The translations under genes and the position numbers were made by a program. 64,000 bases of DNA from Mesorhizobium sp. L-2-11 (GTDB taxonomy: Bacteria > Pseudomonadota > Alphaproteobacteria > Rhizobiales > Rhizobiaceae): contig NZ_AP023257.1 of assembly GCF_016756595.1 (NCBI RefSeq), positions 124,001 to 188,000 on the forward strand, written 5' to 3'. The notes under the pieces are model-generated. The model did not search any database and had not been told where the DNA came from. It saw only the letters and a program-made list of their open reading frames with translations. Below, one piece after another: positions 17,251-27,005 of this stretch. Position 1 is the stretch's first letter; each line of letters starts with the position of its first letter.

Positions 17251-18561
17251 TCAGGACCTATCAATCGGATCGATGGAGTTTTGGGACGGGCGATGCCTGC
17301 GGTTCACCGTTGCCGGCCGTCCGGCGATCGAGAGCCGTGTTTCCTGCCTGGCCCGCTCGGCCACCACTTTGCCCCTGGCGATGACGCAGAGTCGCTCGGG
17401 ACGCAGGCGCAAGGCCTCGACCGGATTACCGGCATCGAGGACGACGAGGCTGGCCCGCTTGCCGACCTCCAGGCCGAGGTGGTCGAGGCCCATGATGGCG
17501 GCGTTGACGTTGGTGACCATGTCGAAGCAGCGCGCCATGTCGGCCGGGCTCGACATCTGGGCGACGTGCAGGCCCATGAAGGCGACGTCGAGCATGTCGG
17601 CGGTGCCCAGCGAATACCAGGGGTCGAGCACGCAATCCTGGCCCCAGCCGACGCGGATGCCGTGGGCAAGCATTTCCTTGACCCGCGTCAGGCCGCGGCG
17701 TTTGGGGAAAGTGTCGTGGCGGCCCTGCAGCATGATGTTGATCAGCGGATTGGGGATTGCCGAGACGCCTGCCTCTGATATCAGCGGCAACAGTTTTGAA
17801 ACATAATAATTGTCCATCGAGTGCATCGAAGTGAGATGCGAGGCGGCGACCCTGCCCTGCAGGCCGAGGCGTTGCGTCTCATAGGCCAGTTGTTCGATAT
17901 GGCGCGACAGCGGATCATCGGTCTCGTCGCAATGCAGGTCGACCATCAGGCCGCGTTCTGCCGCGATCTCGCACAGTTCCGTCACCGAACGCGTGCCGTC
18001 GGCCATGATGCGCTCGAAATGCGGAATGCCGCCGACGATGTCGACACCCATGTCGAGCGCGCGGATGGTGTTATCGCGCGCCGTCGGCGAGCGATAAAAC
18101 CCATCCTGCGGGAAGGCGACCAGTTGCAGGTCGATATAGGGCGCGACGGTCTTCTTCACATCGAGCAGGGCTTCGACCGCCAGCAGCCTGGCATCGCAGA
18201 CATCGACATGGCTGCGGATGGCGAGCAGGCCCATGGACACCGCCCAGTCGCAATAGGCGAGCGCGCGGTCGCGCACCGCTTCGTGCGTCAACAGCGGCTT
18301 CAGTTCGCCCCACAGCGAGATGCCTTCGAGCAGCGTGCCCGACACGTTGATACGCGGGATGCCCAGGGAGAGCGTGGCGTCCATGTGAAAATGCGGATCG
18401 ACGAAAGGCGGCGAGATCAGATTGCCATGGGCGTCGATCGCCGTACCCGCGGTTACGCTCAGCTCGGACTCGATGGCCGCGATCGTCTCGCCGATGATGC
18501 CGATATCGGCGATCGTGCCGTCGGGCAGCATGCCGCCGCGGACGATAAGGTCGAAATCCAT
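17251..18561 (-). CDS. Cytosine-deaminase-like amidohydrolase
   Basis: The 436-residue metal-dependent hydrolase follows the CodA layout. Motifs are DPHFHMDATLSLG (metal HxH) near residue 55, RSHVDVCD near 115, DLHCDETDDP near 208, ASHLTSMHSM near 238, and GWGQDCVLDPWYSLGTADM with the metal Asp near 305. The ATG at 18561 begins MDFDLIVRGG, typical of the family. It deaminates or hydrolyses a cyclic nitrogen compound: cytosine, isoguanine or a creatinine-like ring are possible. It follows ilvD after 27 bases on the same strand. The last 20 residues are a polar extension. Confidence 0.87.
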   Translation of the reverse strand: MDFDLIVRGGMLPDGTIADIGIIGETIAAIESELSVTAGTAIDAHGNLISPPFVDPHFHMDATLSLGIPRINVSGTLLEGISLWGELKPLLTHEAVRDRALAYCDWAVSMGLLAIRSHVDVCDARLLAVEALLDVKKTVAPYIDLQLVAFPQDGFYRSPTARDNTIRALDMGVDIVGGIPHFERIMADGTRSVTELCEIAAERGLMVDLHCDETDDPLSRHIEQLAYETQRLGLQGRVAASHLTSMHSMDNYYVSKLLPLISEAGVSAIPNPLINIMLQGRHDTFPKRRGLTRVKEMLAHGIRVGWGQDCVLDPWYSLGTADMLDVAFMGLHVAQMSSPADMARCFDMVTNVNAAIMGLDHLGLEVGKRASLVVLDAGNPVEALRLRPERLCVIARGKVVAERARQETRLSIAGRPATVNRRHRPSQNSIDPIDRS

Positions 18562-18588
18562 CTGTCGTCATCCCTCTGAGAAGCAGAC

Positions 18589-20433
18589 CTATTCCGGCAC
18601 ATGCCTTACCGCGCCCTTGGCGGCGCTGGTCGCCATCGAGGCATAGGCGCGCAAGGCCGTCGTCACCTTGCGCTTGCGCTTTTCCTCGGGCTTCCAGGCG
18701 GCGGCTCCCTTGGCCTCCATCGCGGCGCGGCGGGTGGCCAGTTCGGCATCGTCGACGGCAAGCCGGATGGTGCGGTTCGGGATATCGATCTCGATCGTAT
18801 CGCCCTCATGCACCAGTCCGATCAGCCCGCCTTCCGCCGCCTCGGGAGAGGCATGGCCGATCGACAGGCCGGAGGTGCCGCCGGAGAAGCGGCCATCGGT
18901 GACCAGCGCGCAGGCCTTGCCGAGGCCCTTCGACTTCAAATAGCTGGTCGGGTAGAGCATCTCCTGCATGCCGGGGCCGCCGCGCGGCCCTTCGTAGCGG
19001 ATGACGACGACATCGCCGGCCTTGATCTCGTTGGACAGGATCGCCTTGACGCTGGCGTCCTGGCTTTCGAACACCCTGGCCGGGCCGGTGAATTTCAGGA
19101 TCGATTCATCGACGCCCGCGGTCTTGACGATGCAGCCGTCGAGCGCCAGGTTGCCTTTCAGCACGGCAAGGCCACCGTCCTTGGAAAAAGGATATTGGGC
19201 CGAGCGGACGACACCCTTCTCCCGGTCGAGATCGAGCTCGTCCCAGCGGCGATCCTGGCTGAAGGCGACCTGCGTCGGCACGCCGCCCGGGGCCGCCAGA
19301 AAGAAGTCGCGGACATTCTGGCTCGACGTACGCGAAATATCCCAATGGTCGAGCGCCTCACCGAGAGTTGCGGTGTGCACGGTCGGCAGGTCGCGGTTGA
19401 TCAGTCCGGCGTTATCGAGCTGACCGAGGATCGCCATGATGCCGCCGGCGCGGTGGACGTCTTCCATGTGCACATCCGCCTTGGCGGGGGCAACCTTGCA
19501 TAGCACCGGCACCCTGCGTGACAGCGCGTCAATGTCGTCCTGATCGAAATCGATCTCACCCTCATGCGCGGCAGCCAGGATGTGCAACACGGTGTTGGTC
19601 GAGCCGCCCATGGCGATGTCGAGCGTCATGGCGTTTTCGAAGGCGCCTTTGGAGGCGATGCTGCGCGGCAGCGCGGTGTCGTCGTCCTGCTCGTAGTAGC
19701 GCTGGGCGAGATCGACGATCAGGTGGCCGGCCTCGACGAACAGCCGCCTGCGGTCGGCGTGCGTCGCCAGCGTCGAACCGTTGCCGGGCAGCGAAAGGCC
19801 GAGCGCCTCGGTCAGGCAATTCATCGAATTGGCGGTGAACATGCCCGAGCAGGAGCCGCAGGTCGGGCAGGCCGAGCGCTCGATGGTCTTGACGTCCTCG
19901 TCGGAGACCTTGTCGTCGGCGGCAGCGACCATGGCGTCGACCAGGTCAAGCGCCTGCGTCTTGCCGGCAAACACCACCTTGCCGGCCTCCATCGGCCCGC
20001 CGGAGACGAAAACGGTCGGGATGTTGAGACGCAGCGACGCCATCAGCATGCCCGGCGTGATCTTGTCGCAATTGGAGATGCAGACCATGGCGTCGGCGCA
20101 GTGGGCGTTGACCATGTATTCGACCGAGTCGGCGATCAGCTCGCGCGACGGCAGCGAATAGAGCATGCCGTCATGGCCCATGGCGATGCCGTCGTCGACG
20201 GCGATGGTGTTGAATTCTTTCGCAACGCCGCCGGCTTTTTCGATCTCGCGGGCGACCAGCTGGCCGAGATCCTTGAGATGAACGTGGCCTGGCACGAACT
20301 GGGTGAAGGAATTGACGACGGCGATGATCGGCTTGCCGAAGTCGGAATCCTTCATGCCGGTGGCGCGCCACAGGCCGCGGGCGCCGGCCATGTTGCGGCC
20401 ATGGGTGGTGGTGCGGGAACGATAGGCGGGCAT
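18589..20433 (-). CDS. ilvD: Dihydroxy-acid dehydratase
   Basis: IlvD dehydrates 2,3-dihydroxy-isovalerate and its methyl homologue, the third step of branched-chain amino acid synthesis. The 614-residue protein carries the iron-sulfur cluster cysteines in [11 protein letters not shown] and [19 protein letters not shown], the metal-carboxylate region [20 protein letters not shown], and the C-terminal [12 protein letters not shown]. The length is typical of the E. coli type. ATG 20433 ([20 protein letters not shown]) matches the usual start; the open frame upstream is not conserved. It heads a minus-strand set with a deaminase-like gene 27 bases downstream. Confidence 0.97.
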   Translation of the reverse strand: MPAYRSRTTTHGRNMAGARGLWRATGMKDSDFGKPIIAVVNSFTQFVPGHVHLKDLGQLVAREIEKAGGVAKEFNTIAVDDGIAMGHDGMLYSLPSRELIADSVEYMVNAHCADAMVCISNCDKITPGMLMASLRLNIPTVFVSGGPMEAGKVVFAGKTQALDLVDAMVAAADDKVSDEDVKTIERSACPTCGSCSGMFTANSMNCLTEALGLSLPGNGSTLATHADRRRLFVEAGHLIVDLAQRYYEQDDDTALPRSIASKGAFENAMTLDIAMGGSTNTVLHILAAAHEGEIDFDQDDIDALSRRVPVLCKVAPAKADVHMEDVHRAGGIMAILGQLDNAGLINRDLPTVHTATLGEALDHWDISRTSSQNVRDFFLAAPGGVPTQVAFSQDRRWDELDLDREKGVVRSAQYPFSKDGGLAVLKGNLALDGCIVKTAGVDESILKFTGPARVFESQDASVKAILSNEIKAGDVVVIRYEGPRGGPGMQEMLYPTSYLKSKGLGKACALVTDGRFSGGTSGLSIGHASPEAAEGGLIGLVHEGDTIEIDIPNRTIRLAVDDAELATRRAAMEAKGAAAWKPEEKRKRKVTTALRAYASMATSAAKGAVRHVPE

Positions 20434-20729
20434 AGGCTGTCCCTTGCTGTCTGCGTCGCGCCCGGACAGGCGCGGAAAACCGGAATTGAGCGGCGTTATA
20501 TACGCCGCGTTCGGGTCTGGCCACGGTTTTGCGATGCGCCAGATTGTGGAGCCAGCGGCGATGGTCTCGAGCCAAAGCCGGCCGCCGGACCAAGCCGTAA
20601 AAAAGTCGGAGGTGCTGTCGGATCGTGTTTTGTCCGAGCGTCCTTGGGCAGACGGCGCGACCGGCATCAGTCGCCAGCCGGCCGTGCTACGCGTGAAAAC
20701 AAAGCCAAAACAGCCCGAGGAGCAAGAAA
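20434..20729. other. Gap upstream of ilvD and the VOC gene
   Basis: This 296-base divergent gap should hold both promoters. A TATATA lies at about 20495-20501 and could be a -10 for ilvD, but no matching -35 was evident. No leader peptide rich in Ile, Leu or Val and no obvious attenuator was seen. Nothing else was recognised. Confidence 0.3.
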
Positions 20730-21203
20730 ATGCAAAAGATCACCCCCTGCCTGTGGTTCGACGACCAGGCCGAGGAGGCCATGAACCATTACATCTCCAT
20801 CTTCAAGAACTCGAAGGTGCTGAGCGTGATGCGCTGGCCCAAGGGCAGCGGCGATAATGAGGGCAAGGTGCTGGTGACCTATTTCGAGCTCGACGGCGTG
20901 CAGTTCCAGGCGCTCAACGGCGGGCCGCAATTCAAGTTCACCGAGGCAGTCTCGCTGTCCATCGACTGCAAGACGCAGGAGGAGGTCGACTATTTCTGGG
21001 ACAGGCTCATCGAGGGCGGCGGCGAGCCCAGCCAGTGCAGCTGGCTGAAGGACAAATTCGGCGTCTCCTGGCAGGTCGTGCCTGAGCAATTGCCGAGACT
21101 GCTGCAGGACCCCGACACGGAAAAGGCCGGCCGCGTCATGCAGGCGATGATGCAAATGACCAAGATCGATATCGCCAAGATCGAGGAGGCAGCCAGGGGG
21201 TGA
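20730..21203 (+). CDS. VOC-family protein (PhnB/3-demethylubiquinone methyltransferase-like fold)
   Basis: The 157-residue product begins [20 protein letters not shown] and has [21 protein letters not shown] and [20 protein letters not shown]. These are typical of the PhnB-like branch of the vicinal oxygen chelate superfamily, followed by [18 protein letters not shown]. Despite the old domain name, these proteins are not proven methyltransferases. GAGGA lies about 8 bases before the ATG. It is a single gene flanked by the repeat at 21258. The function is unknown. Confidence 0.85.
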   Translation: MQKITPCLWFDDQAEEAMNHYISIFKNSKVLSVMRWPKGSGDNEGKVLVTYFELDGVQFQALNGGPQFKFTEAVSLSIDCKTQEEVDYFWDRLIEGGGEPSQCSWLKDKFGVSWQVVPEQLPRLLQDPDTEKAGRVMQAMMQMTKIDIAKIEEAARG

Positions 21204-21257
21204 GGGAGACGCTCCGACTAGCGATCTTTGCTCGATTTGGAAATATCACCGCCAAAG

Positions 21258-21442
21258 TCGGCGCCGCCCCTCACCTGCCTGCCGGCATCCTCTCCCCGTA
21301 TAGTGACGGGGAGAGGGGCGCTCTCATTCAAGATTTCGCCAATCACTCACGTTGCAGGAAAGGCGTTGGTGTTGCGGCCAGCCCCCTTCTCCCCGTCACT
21401 ATACGGGGAGAAGGTGCCGGCAGGCGGATGAGGGGCAGCGCA
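21258..21442. repeat. Palindromic mosaic repeat (family B), copy 1
   Basis: The outer arms CGCCGCCCCTCACCTGCCTG (about 21262-21281) and CAGGCGGATGAGGGGCAGCG (21421-21440) are near-complementary. Inside, CTCCCCGTATAGTGACGGGG and CCCCGTCACTATACGGGG pair with each other. The centre carries TTTCGCCAATCACTCACGTT (from 21334), the core shared with the other copies. It lies between the VOC gene and the end of prfC, so it may act as a terminator for both. Confidence 0.75.
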
Positions 21443-21480
21443 AACACGCGAGAGTGATCTTGGCGGCCATGCGGCAATGC

Positions 21481-23088
21481 TCAAGCCGCCTTGTCGCGGA
21501 CCTGGTAATCCTTGACCGCGGCGAAGCGGATCGCCTTCCAGCGCTCGGCCTCGTAGTTGAGCGAAAAGGCGTGCTGGGCCAGGAACACCGGATCATTGTC
21601 GAGATCGCGGGCGATGTCGCCGCGATGCGCCTCGATGAAGCGATGCAGCTCGGCCTTGTCGTCGGCCGATATCCAGCGGCAGACGGAAAAGCGCGACATC
21701 TCGAAATCGACCGGTAGCGTGTATTCGATATTCAGCCGCTCCTTCAGCACGTCGAGCTGCAGTGCACCGACGACGCCGACGATGGCCGGCGAACCGTCCT
21801 CCGGCGAAAACAATTGCACGACGCCTTCCTCGGCCATCTGGTGCAGCGCCTCCTTCAGCTTCTTGGCCTTCATCGCGTCGCCGAGACGGACGCGGCGCAG
21901 GATTTCCGGCGCGAAATTCGGCACGCCGCGGAACAGGATCTCCTCGCCCTCGGTCAGCGTGTCGCCGATGCGCAGCGTGCCGTGGTTGGGGATGCCGACG
22001 ACGTCGCCGGCAAAGGCTTCGTCGGCGGTGACGCGGGTGCGGGCGAAGAAGAATTGCGGCGCCGACAGGCTCATCGGTTTTCCGGTGCGCACCAGCTTGG
22101 CCTTCATGCCGCGCTCGAGCTTGCCCGAGCAGACGCGGACGAAGGCGATGCGGTCGCGGTGGTTGGGATCCATGTTGGCCTGGATCTTGAAGACGAAGGA
22201 GGTCATCTTGTCCTCGGTCGCCTCGACTTTTCGGGTGTCGGCGTCCTGCGCGCGCGGCGGCGGCCCGTAGGCGCCAAGCGCCTCGATCAGATCGCGCACG
22301 CCGTAGTTGCGCAACGCCGACCCGAAATAGACCGGCGTCAGATGGCCCTCGCGAAACGCGTCGATGTCGAGCGGACGGCAGGCTTCACGCGCCAGTTCCA
22401 GTTCTTCGATGAAGGCCTCGCGCTCGTTCTCCGGCAACAGGCCGGCGACGCGGTTGGAATCGGGACCGTTGACCGGCGTGCGCTCCTTCTCCGCGTCGCC
22501 CTTGCGCACCGCGTTCAGTGCCAGATGATAGGTGCCGGAAAAGGTCTTGCCGCGGCCGATCGGCCAGGTGATCGGCGCGGTGTCGAGCGCCAGCTTCTGC
22601 TCGATCTCGTCGAGGATCTCGAACGGGTCGCGGCTTTCGCGGTCCATCTTGTTGACGAAGGTGATGATCGGGATGTCACGCAGCCGGCAGACCTCGAACA
22701 GTTTCAGCGTGCGCGGCTCGATACCCTTGGCGGCGTCGATGACCATGACAGCCGCATCGACTGCCGACAGCGTGCGATAGGTATCGTCGGCGAAATCCTC
22801 GTGACCCGGCGTATCGAGCAGGTTGAAAACGTTGTCCTCATACTCGAAGGTCATCACCGAGGTGACGACCGAAATGCCTCGCTCGCGCTCGATCTTCATC
22901 CAGTCCGACCGGGTCTGGATGCGATCCTTCTTAGCCTTGACCTCGCCGGCAAGCTGGATGGCGCCGCCGAACAAAAGCAGCTTTTCGGTCAGCGTCGTCT
23001 TGCCGGCGTCCGGATGCGCGATGATCGCGAAAGTGCGGCGGCGCGCCACCGCGTTCGTGATGTCTTCAGCCAATTTATGGAATCCCAT
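21481..23088 (-). CDS. prfC: Peptide chain release factor 3
   Basis: RF3 is a translational GTPase that ejects RF1/RF2 from the ribosome after peptide release. The 535-residue protein has G1 AIIAHPDAGKTTLTEKLL near residue 21, the switch I threonine region ERERGISVVTSVMTFEY, G3 LLDTPGHEDFADDTYR, G4 TFVNKMDRE, then EF-Tu-like domain II and the RF3-specific C-terminal domain ending DYQVRDKAA. The length matches E. coli RF3. ATG 23088 begins MGFHKLAEDITNAVARRRTF. It is monocistronic and divergent from the oxidase gene at 23210. Confidence 0.96.
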   Translation of the reverse strand: MGFHKLAEDITNAVARRRTFAIIAHPDAGKTTLTEKLLLFGGAIQLAGEVKAKKDRIQTRSDWMKIERERGISVVTSVMTFEYEDNVFNLLDTPGHEDFADDTYRTLSAVDAAVMVIDAAKGIEPRTLKLFEVCRLRDIPIITFVNKMDRESRDPFEILDEIEQKLALDTAPITWPIGRGKTFSGTYHLALNAVRKGDAEKERTPVNGPDSNRVAGLLPENEREAFIEELELAREACRPLDIDAFREGHLTPVYFGSALRNYGVRDLIEALGAYGPPPRAQDADTRKVEATEDKMTSFVFKIQANMDPNHRDRIAFVRVCSGKLERGMKAKLVRTGKPMSLSAPQFFFARTRVTADEAFAGDVVGIPNHGTLRIGDTLTEGEEILFRGVPNFAPEILRRVRLGDAMKAKKLKEALHQMAEEGVVQLFSPEDGSPAIVGVVGALQLDVLKERLNIEYTLPVDFEMSRFSVCRWISADDKAELHRFIEAHRGDIARDLDNDPVFLAQHAFSLNYEAERWKAIRFAAVKDYQVRDKAA

Positions 23089-23209
23089 GTGGTGCGCGGG
23101 CTTCTAGCAGCGCTTTTGCAGCCTGTCGAACAATTTTGGGCGGTTGCCCGGCCTTGAGATAGGTCCGTCGCAATGGCATCAACAGAGGCGGTTCGATAAA
23201 GGTCCATCG

Positions 23210-24286
23210 ATGAGCGCAGGCAAGCACGTCATCGTCGTCGGCGCCGGCATCATCGGTGCGTCCATCGCCTGGCATCTGGCGAAGGCTGGCGCGAAGGTGA
23301 CGATCGTTGCCGACAGCGGCGCCGGTGGCGTTGCCACGCCGAATTCCTTTGCCTGGATCAATGCCAGCTGGGGCAATCCAGAGCCGTATTTCCGGCTGCG
23401 CACCCGTTCGATGGCCGAATGGACGCGGCTGGCGCATGACGTGCCCGGCATTCCGTTGGAATGGTGCGGCGGCCTGTGCTGGGACCTGCCGCCGGCCGAG
23501 TTGGAAGCCTATGCTGTCGAGCATTCTGCCTGGGGTTACGGCATCGAGCGCGTCGACCGCGTGGGAGCCGCAGGTATAGAGCCCAATTTGACCGTGCTTC
23601 CCGATTTCGCGTTGCATGTCGCGGAGGAAGGCATCGCCGAGCCGGTCGCCACTACGCAAGCACTGCTGGCCGACGCCGAGCGGCTTGGCGCGCGGGTGAT
23701 GACCGACACGACAGTCATCGCGCTGATACAGACCAATGGCAGGATTACCGGCGTCGATACGTCAAGCGGACGGATTGTCGCCGACGAGGTGGTGATCGCG
23801 GCCGGCGCCGGCTCTCCGGCAGTTGCGGCGACGGCCGGGTTAAAACTGCCGATCGAGACGCCGCCCGGCCTGATCGTCCATTCATGCCCCTACGAAAAGC
23901 TGCTCAACGGCGTGGTGATCGGCGAGCGGCTGCATATGCGCCAGACTGCCGAGGGCCGTATCATCGCCGGCTCGGATTTCGGCGGCGCCGATCCGGGCAT
24001 GGATGCCGAAGCCACCGCTCGCGAGTTGTTTGCGGCGATGAAGAGCATGTTGCGCGGTGCCGACCGGCTGGAGCCGGATTTCCACACCGTCGGCTATCGG
24101 CCGACGCCCGTCGACGGCTTTCCGATCATCGGACGGGCCCAAGGCGTGAGCGGCCTCTATGTCGCGGTCATGCATTCGGGCATCACGCTGGCGCCTGCGG
24201 TCGGCCTGTTCGCCGCCCGGGAAATCCTCGACGCCGCGCGCGATCCGCTGCTTGATCCTTATGGGCTGACGCGGTTTGCTCAATAG
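23210..24286 (+). CDS. DAO-type FAD-dependent amino-acid or amine oxidoreductase
   Basis: The 358-residue protein has the N-terminal FAD motif VIVVGAGIIGASIAWHLAKAG and the C-terminal YRPTPVDGFPIIGRAQGVSGLYVAVMHSGITLAP, the DadA/glycine oxidase signature. ATG 23210 is chosen because AAAGG lies about 7 bases before it; the open frame further upstream is not conserved. The gene converges on the amidase gene: its stop lies where the amidase would end if its frameshift were repaired (24280-24282). The substrate is not known; D-amino acids or N-alkyl amino acids are candidates. Confidence 0.85.
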   Translation: MSAGKHVIVVGAGIIGASIAWHLAKAGAKVTIVADSGAGGVATPNSFAWINASWGNPEPYFRLRTRSMAEWTRLAHDVPGIPLEWCGGLCWDLPPAELEAYAVEHSAWGYGIERVDRVGAAGIEPNLTVLPDFALHVAEEGIAEPVATTQALLADAERLGARVMTDTTVIALIQTNGRITGVDTSSGRIVADEVVIAAGAGSPAVAATAGLKLPIETPPGLIVHSCPYEKLLNGVVIGERLHMRQTAEGRIIAGSDFGGADPGMDAEATARELFAAMKSMLRGADRLEPDFHTVGYRPTPVDGFPIIGRAQGVSGLYVAVMHSGITLAPAVGLFAAREILDAARDPLLDPYGLTRFAQ

Positions 24287-24320
24287 CCGGGCGGACGGCG
24301 AAAACCGCCGCTCAGCGGCG

Positions 24321-25652
24321 CTATCGCCCTACCGATGCCAAGCAGCCGCGATTCGGACCAGCGACGGCCGCCAGCTGCAGGCCGATGGGCAGCCCGTCGC
24401 GGTCCTGTCCGCAGGGCAGCGAAAGTGCGGGGTGGCCGCTATAGTTGAACACCGCGCCATAGGCCGGCAGCAGCCAGTAGCTCTGCTCTCTGTCATCGAC
24501 CTTGATTGGTGTTCCCGGCTCGCAATGCGGAAAGGCCGTTGTCATGGCGACGGGGCAGAGCAAGACATCGCAACCTTCGAAAAACCGGTCCCAGGCAAGG
24601 ATAGACCGGTCGCGGCGGGCGAGCGCCTCGAACCAGCGCGAGACCGGTGTCGGTTCTTCTGGCGGCTCCGGCTGCGCAGCCTCCAGCATCATGCCGATCA
24701 GCGCGCCGCCTCGCGTCAGATCGTCATGCAGGTCGAGCGTCGGCAGTCTTGCTTCCTCGACGGCTACCCCCGCAGACTTGAGTTGCTCGACCAGACTTTC
24801 GACCGCGGCCCTGATCTCGCCGGCCACTGGAAAACCCGGAAAGGCCGGCGCGAAAGCGATCCGCAGGGACTTGAGATTGACCTCAGGCATGTCCTCGACC
24901 AGCACCGGGGCAAGGTCGGTGTCGCTGCCATCCGGTCCTGCAATGATCCTCAGGATCAGCGCCAGATCTTCGACGTTGCGGGCCAGCGGACCGACACAGG
25001 ACATCAGCCGTACGCCGCGCGGTACGCCACCGGGGTCGGGAAAGGCGCCAGCCAGCGAGACGCGATGCTCGGTCGGCTTGAGGCCGTAGACGCCGCAAAA
25101 GGCTGCAGGCATGCGGATCGAATCCTGCATGTCGGTGCCGATCTCGAATGGTGTCATGCCCGCGCAAAGTGCTGCCGCCGCACCCCCGCTGGAACCGCCG
25201 GCGGTGCGCGAGAGATCCCATGGATTACTGGTGCGGCCGAACAGCGGGTTGTTCGACTGCCAGTCGCCGAGCATCGTTGCGACATTTGTCTTGCCGACCA
25301 GCACGCCGCCGGCAGCCTTCAACCTGAGGACGACCGGGCTGTCTTTTCTCGCCACATAGTCGGCAAAAGGCGGGAAGCCTACCGTCGTCTTCATCCCCAG
25401 TGTTTCGTGGGTGTCCTTCAGCGTGAACGGCACGCCGTGCAGCGGCCCGAGAGCGTCGCCGCGCGCCTGCGCTTCGTCGGCCTTCTTCGCGCGAGCGCGA
25501 GCCCCTTCCCTGTCGAGCGTGACGACCGCGTTGACCGCCTCATTATGCCTGTCGATCTCAGCCAAATGCGCGTCCAGCGCTTCCACGGCGGAAATCTTGC
25601 GGTCGCGGATCGCGGCAGCCAATTCTCTGGCGGAGGAAAAGACGAGGTCCAT
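24321..25652 (-). CDS. Amidase-signature hydrolase with a frameshifted C-terminus
   Basis: The protein has the amidase-signature Ser-Ser-Lys triad: Lys in PFTLKDTHETLG, the cis-Ser in RTAGGSSGGAAAALCAG, and the nucleophile region GTDMQDSIRMPAAFCGVYG, where the usual GG before Ser is QD. The current frame ends oddly after GLPIGLQLAAVAGPNRGCLA. One base added near 24366-24372 restores GRRWSESRLLGIGRAIAPL and a stop at 24280-24282, which matches the family ending. This indicates a one-base deletion or a sequencing error, replacing about 30 residues with about 12. The catalytic core is intact. ATG 25652 follows a GGAG. The substrate amide is unknown. Confidence 0.83.
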   Translation of the reverse strand: MDLVFSSARELAAAIRDRKISAVEALDAHLAEIDRHNEAVNAVVTLDREGARARAKKADEAQARGDALGPLHGVPFTLKDTHETLGMKTTVGFPPFADYVARKDSPVVLRLKAAGGVLVGKTNVATMLGDWQSNNPLFGRTSNPWDLSRTAGGSSGGAAAALCAGMTPFEIGTDMQDSIRMPAAFCGVYGLKPTEHRVSLAGAFPDPGGVPRGVRLMSCVGPLARNVEDLALILRIIAGPDGSDTDLAPVLVEDMPEVNLKSLRIAFAPAFPGFPVAGEIRAAVESLVEQLKSAGVAVEEARLPTLDLHDDLTRGGALIGMMLEAAQPEPPEEPTPVSRWFEALARRDRSILAWDRFFEGCDVLLCPVAMTTAFPHCEPGTPIKVDDREQSYWLLPAYGAVFNYSGHPALSLPCGQDRDGLPIGLQLAAVAGPNRGCLASVGR

Positions 25653-25822
25653 GACCAATGCTCCGGCTTGCTAGCGGCGCCAGCCTCACCAAATGGCGGA
25701 CTACGGCGCGTCTTCAAGCCGAATTCAGCATTTCGAGGACTGGCGGTGCTTGATTGGAATTGCGCTGCGAGGGTCTGCTGAGGTCGGCGCCGTCCCGCGA
25801 TATTGCCGCGATAGCGAGGGAT

Positions 25823-26623
25823 CTACACGGCCAGCGCCAGTCTTGCCGGCTCCGGCGCAAACGGACGAATGGTCATGCCGTCTCTGGTGATGGTGACGAA
25901 GCTAGAGGGCGGGATCGGCTGCCAGTCGCCGCCATCACGGTCGAAAGGCTCCGACATAAGGCATCGTCCGCCGCCATTGCGGAAGACGGAGGTGTAGAGC
26001 GTCGGCGCGTGGGCATCGGTCGCATAGCGCACCGCATGGAGCGATTCGCCGTCCGACAAGGCGGCGGTAAGTCTCAGCGCCGGTTCGAAGCCGGCGCGGC
26101 GCGAGGCGTCGATCACCCGCGCCGTAGCGCGCGATACCGCGCCTCGCGGATCGCCCGCCAGACCCTCGTCGATCATCAGGAGAAAGAAGAGTTCGGAATC
26201 GGTGGTGCCCTCGCGCCGATCGAAGACATCGTCGGAGAGCGCGTTTTCCAGCGCGCGGCGGATTTTTTCGAAGCCGCCGATCTGGCCGTTGTGCATGAAC
26301 GACCAGCGGCCGGCAGTGAAGGGATGACAGTTCATGCGGCTGGTGGCGCCGCCGGTCGAGGCGCGCACATGGGCAAGGAACAGGCTGGACCTGATCTGCC
26401 GGCACAGGCTCTTCAGATTGGGATCGGACCAGGCTGGCAGGATGTCGCGATACAGGCCCGGTTCGGGCCGGTCGCCGTACCAGGCGAGACCAAAGCCATC
26501 GCCATTGGTCGGCGACTTGGCTTCCTGGGCGCAATGACTCTGGGCGATCAGCGAATGGCAGGGCGCCGTGACGATGTCTTCGAGGAAAACCGCTTCCCCC
26601 AGGTAGGCCGCCCACCGGCACAT
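25823..26623 (-). CDS. Class II glutamine amidotransferase (YafJ-like)
   Basis: The start MCRWAAYLGEAVFLED puts Cys2 in the position of the N-terminal nucleophile after Met removal. AHVRASTGGATSRMNCHPF near residue 75 and SFMHNGQIGGF near 96 are the class II (Ntn) glutaminase signatures. The 266-residue length covers only the glutaminase domain, so the acceptor subunit or substrate is unknown. This branch is close to YafJ/EgtC-type proteins. ATG 26623 has GAGGGGG about 8 bases before it. It lies 13 bases downstream of a small DUF6356 gene and is probably cotranscribed. Confidence 0.88.
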   Translation of the reverse strand: MCRWAAYLGEAVFLEDIVTAPCHSLIAQSHCAQEAKSPTNGDGFGLAWYGDRPEPGLYRDILPAWSDPNLKSLCRQIRSSLFLAHVRASTGGATSRMNCHPFTAGRWSFMHNGQIGGFEKIRRALENALSDDVFDRREGTTDSELFFLLMIDEGLAGDPRGAVSRATARVIDASRRAGFEPALRLTAALSDGESLHAVRYATDAHAPTLYTSVFRNGGGRCLMSEPFDRDGGDWQPIPPSSFVTITRDGMTIRPFAPEPARLALAV

Positions 26624-26636
26624 CGCGTAATCCCCC

Positions 26637-26891
26637 TCAGGCGCGATCCATGAGAGCCGCAGGCTCCTTGATTGCGTGTGTGCCTCTGTTGTGCGTGCGC
26701 TCATAGAGCTCGCGAACGATTCGGCTGGCCGTAGTCTCAAACAGAAACGGCAAGAAAGCGTGAATGAGCGCGGCGAACGCTGCCATGAACAGGCGCGAGC
26801 AGAACCACGCCGCGAAGGCCATATGGCTGAAATAGGTCTCGCCCACCTTGGCCGGGTGAGAGGTAAAGAGCCTTGCAAGCCGCGTCGTCAT
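26637..26891 (-). CDS. DUF6356-like small membrane protein
   Basis: The 84-residue product contains LFTSHPAKVGETYFSHMAFA and then a hydrophobic stretch (about 30-55) followed by LFETTASRIVRELYERTHNR. This pattern (HPxxVGETYxxHMxxA) is that of DUF6356, a small conserved alphaproteobacterial family. It has one long or two short membrane segments. ATG 26891 is supported by AGGAGG 7 bases upstream. It sits 13 bases before the glutamine amidotransferase gene. The function is unknown. Confidence 0.78.
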   Translation of the reverse strand: MTTRLARLFTSHPAKVGETYFSHMAFAAWFCSRLFMAAFAALIHAFLPFLFETTASRIVRELYERTHNRGTHAIKEPAALMDRA

Positions 26892-26970
26892 GGTGATCCT
26901 CCTGCCTAGGTTAGCCCCCGATGCTGAGTATTCTGCCACGAGCTTTAGGTTCATCGGTCCCAAATCATCC

Positions 26971-27005
26971 TTGTGTTTGGCAAGTTATTGGGACAAATAT
27001 CCCAC
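26971..27005 (+). promoter_or_regulatory. Promoter and dyad for the Lrp/AsnC gene; likely leaderless
   Basis: TTGTGT (26971-26976) and AAATAT (26995-27000) are 18 bases apart. The dyad TGGGA-caaata-TCCCA (26989-27004) overlaps the -10 and ends one base before the ATG at 27006. No ribosome binding site precedes that ATG. Autoregulation at this dyad and a leaderless transcript are inferred. Confidence 0.6.

Noticed and set aside
24321..24400. Programmed ribosomal frameshift at the amidase end
   Set aside because: No slippery heptamer or nearby stem was evident; a deletion or sequencing error is simpler.
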